Shown in pieces: positions 33,797-44,258 of a stretch of 64,000 nt of DNA. How positions within the stretch are numbered: the stretch's first letter is position 1; each line of letters begins with the position of its first letter. The notes below the pieces were generated by a model. That model did no database searches and had not been told where the DNA came from. It saw only the letters and a list, made by a program, of their open reading frames with translations. The translations under genes and the position numbers were made by a program. Origin of the DNA: Corynebacterium hindlerae (GTDB taxonomy: Bacteria > Actinomycetota > Actinomycetes > Mycobacteriales > Mycobacteriaceae); NCBI RefSeq assembly GCF_014117265.1, contig NZ_CP059833.1, positions 2,139,069 to 2,203,068 on the forward strand, read 5' to 3'.

Positions 33797-34206
33797 TAGT
33801 CCACCCACCTCGCAGTGACCGTAGGGGCCTGGATCATCGCCTGACCCACCACCACCCGCCACCAAGACGCAGGCAGAACCCGCCCTGACCTGGTGACATG
33901 CCACCCGTGATGCCACACATCCACCGGCCCCGGCGCGTCCATGATTTTATCCACCCACTCCACCGACTCGGTGATCACAGCATCCAGCTCGATCATCGCC
34001 CATGTGGGTGCCTCGTGCGCCTCCCACCGCTGCACCGTCCGAAGATTAATCCCCAGATAATTGGCGAAGTCTTTTGCCGATAGCCCAAGGGTCTCCCGCC
34101 TGACCCGCAGCAGGACACCTGGGTGCGTGCCACCATCGTCCGGGGTGAGTCTGTCCCCTGTGCGTGGTGTGGGGGTGGTGGTGTGTGGGGGTGGCGTGAA
34201 CGTCAT
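33796..34206 (-). CDS. HTH regulator resembling DUF1870/Aca-type proteins
   Basis: A 136-residue protein. Residues 28-58 hold an XRE-like helix-turn-helix: VRRETLGLSAKDFANYLGINLRTVQRWE, followed by APTWAMIELDAVITESVEWVDKI. This N-terminus resembles DUF1870 regulators, which include some anti-CRISPR-associated (Aca) proteins that autorepress phage operons. The C-terminal 60 residues are Trp-rich and have no known match. It is co-transcribed with small genes on both sides. The Aca similarity is by eye only. Confidence 0.65.
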   Translation of the reverse strand: MTFTPPPHTTTPTPRTGDRLTPDDGGTHPGVLLRVRRETLGLSAKDFANYLGINLRTVQRWEAHEAPTWAMIELDAVITESVEWVDKIMDAPGPVDVWHHGWHVTRSGRVLPASWWRVVVGQAMIQAPTVTARWVD

Positions 34207-34360
34207 TGATGCTCCTAGAAATGGGTGTGCCCCGCACTATGGCGGGGCTGGTGTGGTGGCTAGTTTTCGTCAGCCTCTGCAAGCTCGGCCTCGGCGTCCT
34301 CCGTGAGGTCTGCCAAGAATGCTTGCCACTGTGCCCGCCCAACAGCGGGGCGGGGAAAAG

Positions 34361-34690
34361 TTAGCTTGCTTGCCTTTCCGAGTTGATTGATCGGATTAGG
34401 TCGTGCAACGCTATGGCGGTCGAGCTACTATCTGGAGGGTGGTAGCTGTACCCTGCTTCTTCTATCAGTGAAGGATGGACAGGATGACCGCTATCCCTAC
34501 ACCAATAAATGCCGTCGATGATTGCGTCATCTAGGTTTCCGAAGTAGAGATTTTCGATGAATGTTGATGCGTAATGACGGGCACCATGGGTGTTATCCTC
34601 GGCCACCATTTGCGAGATTAGCTCGGCAAACTCGGGGCAGTCCTCCAGTACCTCGGCCAATGCTTCATCAGAACCCCATACTCCCATCAT
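34361..34690 (-). CDS. Acidic hypothetical protein
   Basis: A 109-residue acidic protein, largely helical: DEALAEVLEDCPEFAELISQM, YASTFIENLYFGNLDDAIIDG and HPVHPSLIEEAGYSYHPP. The size and strong acidity resemble immunity or inhibitor proteins of mobile elements, but no family is recognised. The reading frame is intact, and it is the first gene of the operon with the HTH regulator. ATG 34687 is an alternative start. Confidence 0.6.
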   Translation of the reverse strand: MMGVWGSDEALAEVLEDCPEFAELISQMVAEDNTHGARHYASTFIENLYFGNLDDAIIDGIYWCRDSGHPVHPSLIEEAGYSYHPPDSSSTAIALHDLIRSINSERQAS

Positions 34691-34805
34691 TTCACCTCAT
34701 TCCACTCGCTAAAGTCGTATTCAACCTTTCGGCTGATTTTCCCGCTTTTACTACATTTTACTATGTCCTGGCCCGCAAGAGGATGGAAAATCAAATCATC
34801 AACTA

Positions 34806-36280
34806 GGTCAAGTCCTGGGAAGTGGTGTATCTGCCTTTCGAGTCTGAAGTTGGGTTGGGGTTAGGGATTGAGTGTGGGGCCATCTCTGGGATGGTTGTTG
34901 CTGGTGATCATGCGGTCAGCTCTGTGGTGGTGTCGGCAATGTGGTCGATGGTTGTAGCTTCGACGATCTTTCTTGTGTGGTCGAGGCTGGTCAAAGACAT
35001 GTAGCGTTTCTGCTGGATCCAATCATCGTGCTGCTCAGCCAACACTGCCCCGACCAATCGGATAACGGCTTCCCGGTTGGGGAAAATTCCTACCACGTCG
35101 CTGCGGCGCCGGATTTCACGGTTGAGCCGTTCAGTGGGGTTATTCGACCAGATCTTAGTCCACACTGTTTTTGGGGCTGAGGTAAACGCCAGGATCTCCT
35201 CGAGGGATTCTTCCAGGTAGCAAGCCACATCAGGGAATCGATCTTGACAAAATTCCACCACGTCTCGGGCTTGGTTCCAGACTTCGTCGCCACTGTCTTG
35301 CTGGAAAATCGTGTGAAACATCGCCGATAAGGTCGGCCACTGGCTTTTCGGCACCATAGCTGATGAGGTTCTTCGCGAAATGGGTACGACACCGCTGCCA
35401 ACCAGCCTGCGGCAAACAATCACTGACAGCTGTTTGGATCCCGATATGGGCATCACTGGTCACCAGGTGCACACCGGTTAAGCCCCGGGCAAGAAGATCC
35501 CGAAAAAAACCTGTCCAAGACGCTACTGATTCGGCAGTAGCAACATGCATGCCGAGTAGTTCTCGGTAACCTTCAGCGTTAACCCCGGTAGCCAGTAACA
35601 CACTGGTTTTGACCACCCGCCCGCCTTCCCGAACCTTCATCGTCAGCGCGTCGCAGGACAGGTAGTAGTAGGGGCCTTGGTCAAGGGGCCGGGTTCGGAA
35701 TTCTTCGACTATGGTGTCAAGCTCTTTAGCCATCTGACTGACCTGCGACTTCGACAGGTTGTTGATCCCGAGTGTGGCGACCAGGTCATTCATCCGCCTG
35801 GTGGAGACCCCTTTGAGGTAACAGGTCGCAATGACTGTTGATAAGGCCCGTTCAGACCTGCTACGCCGCTCTAACAGCCAGTCGGGGAAGAAAGACCCAC
35901 TACGCAGCTTCGGAATCGCAACATCAATACTGCCAACCCTGGTATCTAACTGGCGGTGGCGATACCCGTTACGCGAGTTAACACGCTCGGCAGAGACGGT
36001 GCCATGTTCTGCTCCACAAATGGTGTCGGCCTGGACAGACAGTATTCGGTTGATGAATTTCGTGAGCATATCGCGCATCAAATCCGGCGAGGCCCCCGTC
36101 AGCAACTTGTCAAGATACGCTGTCGGGTCGATATGATTAGGGTCAGCGGCCATCGCGGTGATTCATCCTTTCGAGGAGATGTAGGAGTTGATTCGAAAGG
36201 TACCCGCGATGGTCGCCTTCATACACACCGGCACGAAGCTAACCGCGGGCTACTGATACACCACACTAAAGGACGTAACC
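34806..36280 (-). mobile_element. IS256-family insertion sequence, inactivated
   Basis: Imperfect 26-bp terminal repeats lie at 34806-34831 and 36255-36280; both share GGT at the outer end, GTCCT, and an inner GTGGTGTATC (19 of 26 positions agree). The enclosed Mutator-type transposase is broken by a frameshift. No direct duplication of the flanks is visible, so the insertion is old or has suffered rearrangement. Confidence 0.85.
34908..36153 (-). pseudogene. IS256-family (Mutator) transposase, frameshifted
   Basis: The N-terminal frame (36153 down to about 35360) holds YYYLSCDALTMKVREGG with the first catalytic Asp, HLVTSDAHIGIQTA with the second, and CRTHFAKNLIS. The rest continues in another frame as MVPKSQWPTLSAMFHTIF, then NNPTERLNREIRRRSDVVGIFP. 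Joining NLIS to MVPKSQ removes one extra base near 35358. The combined protein would be about 414 residues, normal for the family. Without the frameshift the transposase would be complete. Confidence 0.9.
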
Positions 36281-36895
36281 AGAGGGTGAAGCCTAAAAAA
36301 ACACCGAAACCCGGGGAACGCTTCCCGGGTTTTACAGGGTTAAGTAACAAAAAGTGTGTCCGGCTGGGCTAGCGCTGACGCAACAGGACTGGTTGGCCTG
36401 TTTCCCAGCTTGCTTGATTCTCGATGGCTTCCAGCCATGCCAACAGCCAGCCATGCCAACATCAGTCTCTAATCCGACACTGCGCATAGACGGTGCAGCG
36501 TTGTTCTTGCTCTTGGCCTAGCCCCCACTGGGCAGGAGGGTCGGTTTTTGTTCACCGGCACACCCCACCGCAAGCGCGAAACGTGGTATTGAAGGGTGTC
36601 CAACCAACAATAAACACAGGTTTTAGGGCTCCTACGCTGGGGAATTCATGAATCAGAGACACTGTTTTCTTCACTTAACCCCGGGCCCGATTTGAATAGA
36701 GTAGTTCGCTTCCTGAGATTGCAGTGGCGGTTAGGGGAAACTCACATCCGAGGCTGGAGCGCCCTGCTCTGTAGTGGGATCCAGGCGTAGGCGTCGTAAA
36801 GCGCCTGCGAAAGGTTCAATAACCTGCTGTTTTGCTTTCCGCTTAGAGTTCTGTGTAAAGTCATCTCTCGTACCGCACAGCAGCGGAACAATGTC
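36281..36895. other. Gene-free region between the IS256 element and tRNA-Pro
   Basis: No coding frame is supported. It contains a 26-bp palindrome at 36307-36332 (see the repeat entry), a tandem duplication of the 16-mer CCAGCCATGCCAACAG at 36431-36462 with one end mismatch, and the tRNA-Pro promoter zone. The rest appears to be decayed accessory DNA. Confidence 0.6.
36304..36333. repeat. Dispersed palindromic repeat, copy 1
   Basis: AAACCCGGG (36307-36315) and CCCGGGTTT (36324-36332) form a perfect 9-bp inverted repeat around GAACGCTT. The same 26 to 27-bp element recurs at 52544-52570 with a single inner difference. Confidence 0.7.
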
Positions 36896-36969
36896 CGGGG
36901 CGTGGCGCAGCTTGGTAGCGCATCTGCTTTGGGAGCAGAGGGTCGCAGGTTCAAATCCTGTCGCCCCGA
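36896..36969 (+). tRNA. tRNA-Pro(TGG)
   Basis: A 74-base cloverleaf with acceptor CGGGGCG/CGCCCCG, anticodon loop TTTGGGA giving TGG and T-loop TTCAAAT. CCA is not encoded. Confidence 0.95.
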
Positions 36970-37114
36970 CAAATATGAGGTATCACTTGATAGTGGTACC
37001 TCATTTTTTGTTTGTCGGGCCGCTGTTAAGGCACCCTTGTTGATAGGGGGTGTAAACGACACAGGTAGAGTGTTGATCTAAATACCCGAACTAACCAACC
37101 CAGGAGATTTACTC

Positions 37115-38467
37115 GTGAAGAGTTCTGTAGAGCAGCTGAATGACACGCGCGTCAAGGTAACTGTCGAGATTCCTTTCGAGGAACTCAAGCCAGAGTTCGA
37201 TCAGGCTTACCAGACGCTGTCTCAGCAGGTTTCCATCCCGGGCTTCCGTAAGGGCAAGGCTCCCCGTCAGATCCTTGAGGCTCGCATCGGCCGCGGCCCA
37301 GTCCTGGAGCAGGTCATCAACGACATGATTCCTTCCCGCTACTCCAAGGCAGTGGAAGAAAATGACCTCAAGGTCATCGGCCAGCCAGTCATCGACATCA
37401 CCAAGCTGGAAGACGGCGAGCTCGTTGAGTTCACCGCTGACGTCGACGTTCGCCCAGAGATCACCGTCCCTGACTTCGCTAAGATCTCCGTCGAGGTCCC
37501 AGCCGTTTCTGCTGGCGAAGAAGCTGTCGAGCAGGAACTCGACAACCTCCGCGAGCGCTTCGGCACCCTGAAGGATCACAACCACAAGCTCAAGAAGGGC
37601 GAGTTCGTCACCATCAACCTCTCCGCCACCGTTGACGGGGAGCCAGTTGAGGAAGCCACCACCGAGGGCCTCAACCACGAAATTGGTAGCAACGAGCTTA
37701 TCGACGGCCTGGACCAGACCCTCGTGGGCATGAAGAAGGGTGAAGAAGCCGAATTCACCACCACCCTGGAGCAGGGCGACTACGCCGGCAAGGAAGCACT
37801 GGTCAAGGTCGAGGTCACCGCAACCAAGATGCGTGAACTCCCAGAGGCCGACGACGAGTTCGCACAGATGGCCTCCGAGTTCGACACCATCGAAGAGCTC
37901 CGCGAGTCCCTGGCAAAGCAGGTCGAGGAAAACTCCAAGGGCCAGCAGGCATCCGCAATTCGCGACGCCGTCCTGAAGGAAGCCCTGGCTCAGTCCGAGT
38001 TCCCGCTTCCAGAATCCATCGTGGAAGAGCAGGTCCAGGGCCAGCTGCAGCAGCTGCTTGGCCAGTTCGGTGGCGACGAGAAGCTCTTCGAGTCCCTTCT
38101 CGAAGCACAGGGCACCACCCGCGAGCAGTTCGACTCTGACTCCCGCAAGTCTGCTGAAGAAGCAGTCCGTACCCAGCTGTTCCTCGACGTCCTCGCTGAG
38201 GAAGAGCAGCCAGAGGTCTCCCAGCAGGAGCTGTCCGACCACATTCTGTTCACCGCACAGTCCTACGGCATGGATCCTAATCAGTTCGTGCAGCAGCTGA
38301 CTCAGTCCGGCCAGATCGCCAACCTCTTCGCCGACGTTCGTCGCGGCAAGGCACTGGCAGCCGCAATCTGCAAGACCTCCGTCAAGGACACTGACGGCAA
38401 CGCTGTTGACGCTTCCGAATACTTCGGCCCAGAGACCGAAGAAGAAGCAGAAGAAGCAGCTGAGTAA
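37115..38467 (+). CDS. tig: Trigger factor
   Basis: A 450-residue ribosome-associated chaperone and prolyl isomerase, start GTG 37115 behind AGGAG. The N-terminal ribosome-binding domain contains the signature [12 protein letters not shown] near residue 45. The FKBP-type isomerase domain (about 150-240) includes [15 protein letters not shown] and [17 protein letters not shown]. The helical C-terminal domain ends in an acidic Glu-rich tail. It precedes clpP1 and clpP2, a common arrangement that pairs folding with degradation. Confidence 0.96.
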   Translation: MKSSVEQLNDTRVKVTVEIPFEELKPEFDQAYQTLSQQVSIPGFRKGKAPRQILEARIGRGPVLEQVINDMIPSRYSKAVEENDLKVIGQPVIDITKLEDGELVEFTADVDVRPEITVPDFAKISVEVPAVSAGEEAVEQELDNLRERFGTLKDHNHKLKKGEFVTINLSATVDGEPVEEATTEGLNHEIGSNELIDGLDQTLVGMKKGEEAEFTTTLEQGDYAGKEALVKVEVTATKMRELPEADDEFAQMASEFDTIEELRESLAKQVEENSKGQQASAIRDAVLKEALAQSEFPLPESIVEEQVQGQLQQLLGQFGGDEKLFESLLEAQGTTREQFDSDSRKSAEEAVRTQLFLDVLAEEEQPEVSQQELSDHILFTAQSYGMDPNQFVQQLTQSGQIANLFADVRRGKALAAAICKTSVKDTDGNAVDASEYFGPETEEEAEEAAE

Positions 38468-38484
38468 TCAGCGGCTAGACACTT

Positions 38485-38511
38485 AAAGGCCCAGCAGTGT
38501 GCTGGGCCTTT
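38485..38511 (+). terminator. Terminator of tig
   Basis: AAAGGCCCAGC/GCTGGGCCTTT with loop AGTGT. Confidence 0.85.
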
Positions 38512-38534
38512 GCCTTTGGCGTCGGTAAGCCCAG

Positions 38535-38552
38535 CAACGCTGTCAGCGAACA
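38535..38552. promoter_or_regulatory. ClgR operator upstream of clpP1
   Basis: Read on the minus strand the site is TGTTCGCTGACAGCGTTG, which fits the C. glutamicum ClgR consensus WNNWCGCYNANRGCGWWS at every position as I recall it. It lies 66 bases before the clpP1 start, suitable for activation. Confidence 0.75.
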
Positions 38553-38618
38553 CGGGCATGACGACGCCCCAACCTGCGTTACATTGGTTGCTAACAAAGA
38601 TCAGAAAGTAGGGAATTC

Positions 38619-39200
38619 ATGACTTCACCGAACGGAATGAACCTCAGTGACTCCGTCTACGAGCGACTGCTCCGCGAGCGCATCATCTTCCTGGGCAGCC
38701 AGGTGGACGACGACATCGCCAACAAGCTCTGTGCGCAGATCCTGCTGCTGTCCGCCGAGGATCCAACCCGCGACATCTCGCTGTACATTAACTCTCCAGG
38801 TGGCTCCGTCACCGCTGGTATGGCGATTTATGACACGATGAAGTACTCTCCATGCGACATCGCCACCTACGGCATGGGCCTGGCCGCATCCATGGGGCAG
38901 TTCCTGCTGTCCGCTGGCACCAAAGGCAAGCGCTACGCCCTGCCACACGCACGCATTATGATGCACCAGCCATCTGCCGGCGTTGGTGGTACCGCGTCCG
39001 ACATCGCCATCCAGGCTGAGCAGTTTGCCCACACCAAGCGGGAAATGGCCGAGCTGATCGCTGAGCACACCGGCCAGACCTTCGAGCAGATCACCAAGGA
39101 CTCTGACCGCGACCGCTGGTTCACCGCTCAGCAAGCCAAAGAATACGGCTTCGTCGACCACGTCATCGAACACGCCAAGCACGGCGACATCACCAACTAA
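38619..39200 (+). CDS. clpP1: ATP-dependent Clp protease proteolytic subunit 1
   Basis: A 193-residue serine protease. The catalytic triad is visible: Ser in [13 protein letters not shown], His in [11 protein letters not shown] and Asp in [10 protein letters not shown]. It forms mixed rings with ClpP2 and is fed by ClpX or ClpC. A GGGAATTC spacer precedes ATG, and the gene is followed 17 bases later by clpP2. Expression is likely activated by ClgR. Confidence 0.97.
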   Translation: MTSPNGMNLSDSVYERLLRERIIFLGSQVDDDIANKLCAQILLLSAEDPTRDISLYINSPGGSVTAGMAIYDTMKYSPCDIATYGMGLAASMGQFLLSAGTKGKRYALPHARIMMHQPSAGVGGTASDIAIQAEQFAHTKREMAELIAEHTGQTFEQITKDSDRDRWFTAQQAKEYGFVDHVIEHAKHGDITN

Positions 39201-39217
39201 GGAAGGACTGTCACACA

Positions 39218-39832
39218 ATGCAGATGCCATCTTCCCGTTACGTCCTTCCGTCCTTCGTAGAGCACTCCTCCTACGGGGCGAAGGAATCCAACCCCTACAA
39301 CAAGCTCTTCGAAGAGCGCATCATCTTCCTGGGATCCCAGGTGGACGACACCGCCGCCAACGACATCATGGCGCAGCTCCTCGTCCTCGAAGGACTCGAC
39401 CCAGATCGCGACATCACCATGTACATCAACTCCCCAGGTGGTTCCTTCACCTCGCTGATGGCGATCTACGACACCATGCAATACGTCCGCCCAGACGTCC
39501 AAACCGTCTGCCTCGGCCAGGCTGCTTCCGCCGCCGCAGTGCTGCTTGCAGCGGGTGCCCCAGGCAAGCGCGCGGCACTACCGAACGCCCGCGTCCTCAT
39601 CCACCAGCCAGCCACCGGTGGCGTCCAAGGCCAGGTGTCGGACCTGGAAATCCAGGCAGCGGAGATCGAGCGTATGCGAACTCTCATGGAGACCACGCTG
39701 GCGCACCACACCGGAAAGTCCGCGGAGCAGATCCGCATCGATACTGACCGTGACAAGATTCTCACTGCCGCAGAAGCAGTAGAGTACGGAATCATTGACC
39801 AGGTCTTTGATTACCGCAAGTTGAACGGCTAA
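39218..39832 (+). CDS. clpP2: ATP-dependent Clp protease proteolytic subunit 2
   Basis: A 204-residue paralogue of ClpP1 with GGAAGGA before ATG. Triad: Ser in [16 protein letters not shown], His in [12 protein letters not shown] and Asp in [10 protein letters not shown]. Both subunits are required for the active actinobacterial ClpP complex. Co-transcribed with clpP1. Confidence 0.97.
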   Translation: MQMPSSRYVLPSFVEHSSYGAKESNPYNKLFEERIIFLGSQVDDTAANDIMAQLLVLEGLDPDRDITMYINSPGGSFTSLMAIYDTMQYVRPDVQTVCLGQAASAAAVLLAAGAPGKRAALPNARVLIHQPATGGVQGQVSDLEIQAAEIERMRTLMETTLAHHTGKSAEQIRIDTDRDKILTAAEAVEYGIIDQVFDYRKLNG

Positions 39833-39837
39833 AAAGA

Positions 39838-39871
39838 AAAACGCCTCGGATGATTCGATCCGAGGCGTTTT
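39838..39871 (+). terminator. Terminator of clpP1-clpP2
   Basis: AAAACGCCTCGGAT/ATCCGAGGCGTTTT around a six-base loop. Confidence 0.9.
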
Positions 39872-39990
39872 CTTTATTTCTGAGCACCGTGCCAGCAGAT
39901 GCAGAGCCGTCCAGCGGTTACTCCCGTCCCGAGCATGTTATCCAGATGGAAAACGCTGGAAAACACTCCTTGCCATGGCCGGGGAAGCTG

Positions 39991-40752
39991 CTAACTACCT
40001 TCGCCGAGAAACTCTTCCACTAGCGAATTGAATTCCTCGGCCCGCTCGATATTGAGCAGGTGCGCTGCGGGATTGAACTCGTGGTATTGGGCTCCGGGGA
40101 TGCCGTCGGCAAGCTGCTTGACTACCTCTGGCGGTGTGGACGTGTCCTGCGTTCCTGCCACCACGAGGGTAGGTTTGTCGATCGTCTGGAGGAGCTCTCG
40201 GGTATCAAACGCAGCCAGCGCTGTACATGCTGCCGCGTAGCCTTCCGCTGGGCTATCTGCCACCATGGCCCGCCAGTATTCGCGGGATGCGGGATGAGAC
40301 TGCAGCCAGCCAGGTGAGAACCAGCGCTCGATGGTGCCCTGGGACAACTCGTCCAGCTTGCCGGCGCGCACGTCTGCAGCCTTTTGTGCCCATGCTTCGG
40401 ACTCGCCGAATTTCGGGGCAGTGGAAACGAGTACCAATCGGCGCACTCGTTCCGGCGACGAAAGCGCGATCTGTTGCGCGATACCACCACCCAAGGAAAG
40501 ACCCATGACGTCGAAAACGGGTGCATCGACCGCAGCGAGCACATCGTCAGCTAGCTCGGCCATGGTGGTGGAGCCGGGAATTATTTCGGACTTGCCGTGG
40601 CCACGCAGATCTATCGCAATCACCCGCCGGGACGCAGAAAAATGATCAAGCTGTGGCAGCCACATTTTGATCGACGACCCCAGCGAACCGATGAGGACGA
40701 GGGGAACGCCAGCAGTGCCAAATTCGCGAACATGCAATGAGGAAGTAGTCAT
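39991..40752 (-). CDS. Alpha/beta hydrolase, enol-lactonase-like
   Basis: ATG 40752 gives 253 residues. Features: VLIGSLGSSIKMW oxyanion loop, nucleophile MGLSLGGGIAQQ, Asp in GTQDTSTPP and His near the end (FNPAAHLL). The best family fit is 3-oxoadipate enol-lactonase (PcaD)-like, but no aromatic catabolic genes surround it, so the substrate is open. The upstream in-frame start at 40905 overlaps clpX and is rejected. Confidence 0.8.
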   Translation of the reverse strand: MTTSSLHVREFGTAGVPLVLIGSLGSSIKMWLPQLDHFSASRRVIAIDLRGHGKSEIIPGSTTMAELADDVLAAVDAPVFDVMGLSLGGGIAQQIALSSPERVRRLVLVSTAPKFGESEAWAQKAADVRAGKLDELSQGTIERWFSPGWLQSHPASREYWRAMVADSPAEGYAAACTALAAFDTRELLQTIDKPTLVVAGTQDTSTPPEVVKQLADGIPGAQYHEFNPAAHLLNIERAEEFNSLVEEFLGEGS

Positions 40753-40870
40753 GGGCTCCAGGGTAGCGGGAAAGGGCGTCGGTAAGCGGCGGGGCATTGT
40801 TGCCCGTGACAAAAAGTGCGGTAGGGTAGGGCATCCGTAGGTAACCAACGATTGCGAGATCAACACTTCC

Positions 40871-42148
40871 ATGGCACGCATGCAAGAAAGCGCTGACCTG
40901 CTCAAATGCTCCTTCTGTGGGAAGAGTCAAAAGCAGGTAAAAAAGCTCATCGCAGGTGGCGGTGTGTACATCTGTGACGAATGTATCGAACTGTGCAACG
41001 AGATCATTGAGGAAGAGCTCAACACCGCTGCCGCAGAGCGACAAGACGAGCAGAAGCTGCCGAAGCCGAAGGAAATCTCCGCGTTCCTAGACAAGTACGT
41101 CATCGGGCAGGATCGGGCTAAGCGCGTCCTCGCCGTCGCTGTGTACAACCACTACAAGCGCATCCGCGCCGAGGAAACCAAAGCGCTCGGCCGCAAAAAA
41201 GACGACGACATCGAGCTGGCTAAGTCTAACATCCTGATGCTCGGACCGACCGGCTCCGGCAAGACCTACCTCGCGCAGACGCTGGCAAAGCTTCTCGACG
41301 TCCCGTTCGCCATCGCCGATGCCACCTCACTGACCGAAGCAGGTTATGTCGGTGAAGACGTGGAAAATATTCTGCTGAAGCTCCTGCAAGCTGCTGACTA
41401 TGACGTCGCCCGCGCCCAGCGCGGCATCATCTACATCGACGAAGTAGACAAGATTTCCCGCAAGTCGGAGAACCCATCCATCACGCGTGATGTCTCCGGC
41501 GAAGGCGTGCAGCAGGCGCTCCTGAAGATCCTGGAAGGTACCGTCGCTGCCGTCCCACCACAAGGCGGGCGTAAGCACCCGAACCAGGAATTCATCCAGC
41601 TGGATACCTCCAACATCTTGTTCATCGTGGCCGGCGCGTTTGCTGGCCTGGAGCAGGTCATTGAGGCTCGCCGTGGCAAAACCAGCCTGGGCTTCGGTGC
41701 TGAGGTTGCTTCCAAGGTAGACCGCGATGAAGTGGACATCTTCTCCGAGGTTCGCCCCGAGGACCTGGTGAAGTTCGGCCTCATCCCAGAATTCATCGGT
41801 CGCCTCCCCGTGGTGGCAACCGTCACGAACCTGGACCGTGATTCCCTGGTGAAAGTCCTCACCGAACCACGAAACTCGCTGGTGAAGCAGTATCAGCGCC
41901 TGTTCGAGATGGACGGCGTCGACCTCGTCTTTACCGATGAAGCGCTGGAGGCCGTCGCGGATCTGGCGCTCGAGCGTAAGACCGGCGCCCGTGGCCTGCG
42001 CTCCATCATGGAGGAAATCCTGGTTCCGATCATGTACGACATTCCGGATCGGGAAGACCTCGCAGAAGTGGTGATCAATGAGCACGTAGCGCGCGGTGAA
42101 GCCGAACCGCGGCTCGTGACCACTGCAGAGAAAGAAAAGACAGCCTAA
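40871..42148 (+). CDS. clpX: ATP-dependent Clp protease ATP-binding subunit ClpX
   Basis: A 425-residue AAA+ unfoldase. An N-terminal zinc domain ([16 protein letters not shown], residues 13-42) selects substrates. Walker A is GPTGSGKT near residue 124; Walker B is [11 protein letters not shown]. The IGF-type ClpP-docking loop region reads [12 protein letters not shown]. It works with ClpP1P2. Length fits the family. Confidence 0.97.
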   Translation: MARMQESADLLKCSFCGKSQKQVKKLIAGGGVYICDECIELCNEIIEEELNTAAAERQDEQKLPKPKEISAFLDKYVIGQDRAKRVLAVAVYNHYKRIRAEETKALGRKKDDDIELAKSNILMLGPTGSGKTYLAQTLAKLLDVPFAIADATSLTEAGYVGEDVENILLKLLQAADYDVARAQRGIIYIDEVDKISRKSENPSITRDVSGEGVQQALLKILEGTVAAVPPQGGRKHPNQEFIQLDTSNILFIVAGAFAGLEQVIEARRGKTSLGFGAEVASKVDRDEVDIFSEVRPEDLVKFGLIPEFIGRLPVVATVTNLDRDSLVKVLTEPRNSLVKQYQRLFEMDGVDLVFTDEALEAVADLALERKTGARGLRSIMEEILVPIMYDIPDREDLAEVVINEHVARGEAEPRLVTTAEKEKTA

Positions 42149-42882
42149 AACTCCACAGTAGGGGCTGACAAGTCGTCGTAAATAGCGCTGCTAGCCCCTT
42201 TATCGTTGCTGTCAGAACGCAGCTTGAGGTAACTCATTTCCTCGCGTGAACCCAGGTTCGACGTGAGGAACGCGAGCACCGTGTCAATGACCAGATTGAG
42301 GTTCCCCTCGAAGTTCGCCTCATCCTCCAGGTCGATGGAGTACAGGTTGTTGAAAGTCGCGTTGTACACGGTGCGGTGGAAACAAATCGACGTAATGATC
42401 GAATAAACATCCACAGCGGAAATGCCTGACCGGAACGCGCCCGCATCCTGGCCCATCATCAGCAGCTTGTCCATCTGTAGCATCACCACTGACTGATCCG
42501 CCAACGGGGTGGAATTCTTCATGTCGCCCCAGCCGAACAGGTTCTCAAGCACCATCAACCGCACCGCACACGGGTGAGAAGTAATGCGGCGGTAAATCAC
42601 CTCAACTACCTTGCGGACCCCCTCAACCGGAACCGTCGATTCCAGCTCCATATCCTGCGGCTCTGGGCGCAAATGCGCAATAGCCAACTTCAGGGCCGCC
42701 AGGTAGAGACCCTTTTTATCCCCAAAGTGGTAATGAATCATGCGCTTCGACATCCCAGACTCATGCGCAATGGTGTCGATCTTGGTTTCCTCGAATCCGG
42801 TACGGGCGAATTGAGTCAGCGCCACTTCAACAACACGTTCTGTGGAAGGTGTTGGGGTATCAGAATCGACGAGGGTGCTCAC
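42145..42882 (-). CDS. TetR-family transcriptional regulator
   Basis: GTG 42882 with AAAGG upstream gives 245 residues. The HTH reads [45 protein letters not shown]. The ligand-binding half is helical and carries no known motif. It converges with clpX, overlapping by four bases, and is divergent from mdh. An inverted repeat 70-100 bases upstream of its start is a candidate operator. The in-frame start at 42963 falls in that region and is less likely. Confidence 0.85.
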   Translation of the reverse strand: MSTLVDSDTPTPSTERVVEVALTQFARTGFEETKIDTIAHESGMSKRMIHYHFGDKKGLYLAALKLAIAHLRPEPQDMELESTVPVEGVRKVVEVIYRRITSHPCAVRLMVLENLFGWGDMKNSTPLADQSVVMLQMDKLLMMGQDAGAFRSGISAVDVYSIITSICFHRTVYNATFNNLYSIDLEDEANFEGNLNLVIDTVLAFLTSNLGSREEMSYLKLRSDSNDKGASSAIYDDLSAPTVEF

Positions 42883-42947
42883 AGTTCCAAACCTTTTCTT
42901 CACATTTTTGCCAATGGGTATATAGAACTTATCGTGCCTCAAAAAGT

Positions 42948-42990
42948 CTGGTTGTAGGGACAAGGGTTAGGCAAATACCTAAACAACCAG
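42948..42990. promoter_or_regulatory. Candidate TetR operator
   Basis: CTGGTTGT (42948-42955) and ACAACCAG (42983-42990) are perfect inverted halves 27 bases apart, in the gap between the TetR gene and mdh. The long spacing weakens the call. Confidence 0.35.
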
Positions 42991-43150
42991 TTTGTTTTCC
43001 GGGTGGTCAACCCAGAATTGGGGTACTGGAGGCTTAATGATGTGAGCATTGGCTTGCACCCGTTTGAGTTGAACCACATCCTTCGCTCTGTGTGAGGGCG
43101 AAATTCTCGCTACTGTAGTAGCTAGTACACACTTTGTGGTCGCCTTTTGA

Positions 43151-44140
<990 letters not shown>

Positions 44141-44151
44141 ATCCGTTTGAT

Positions 44152-44184
44152 AAGTGCCCTTCCCAAGTAGGAAGGGCACTTTTT
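44152..44184 (+). terminator. Terminator of mdh
   Basis: AAGTGCCCTTCC/GGAAGGGCACTT followed by TTT. Confidence 0.9.
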
Positions 44185-44258
44185 CTATTGGACACCGTAC
44201 GTAAAATTCGACATTTTGGCCTACGATTGGGGCTCTCGGAGGTGCGAAATGCAGAATT

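Larger units (their letters stand above)
33358..34760 (-). mobile_element. Small remnant island next to tRNA-Gly
   Basis: Downstream of the tRNA 3' end lie an XRE-like regulator, a coupled small gene and an acidic hypothetical gene, all minus-strand and without core relatives, followed by an IS256-type element. No integrase is found, and no duplicate of the tRNA end is visible in the window, so this is inferred as decayed phage or plasmid material. Confidence 0.45.

Noticed and set aside
34262..34400. Minus frame ending GRAQWQAFLADLTEDAEAELAEADEN
   Set aside because: Protein-like and acidic, but no ATG, GTG or TTG lies in frame before a stop, so it may be a relic; not listed as a gene.
34806..36280. 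Target site duplication of the IS256 element
   Set aside because: The eight or nine bases flanking the two ends do not match.
36742..37062. 106-codon minus frame across tRNA-Pro
   Set aside because: Contains the translated antisense of the tRNA (DLNLRPSAPK type), a known artefact.
37109..38242. 377-codon frame antisense to tig
   Set aside because: Shadow of the highly biased tig codons.
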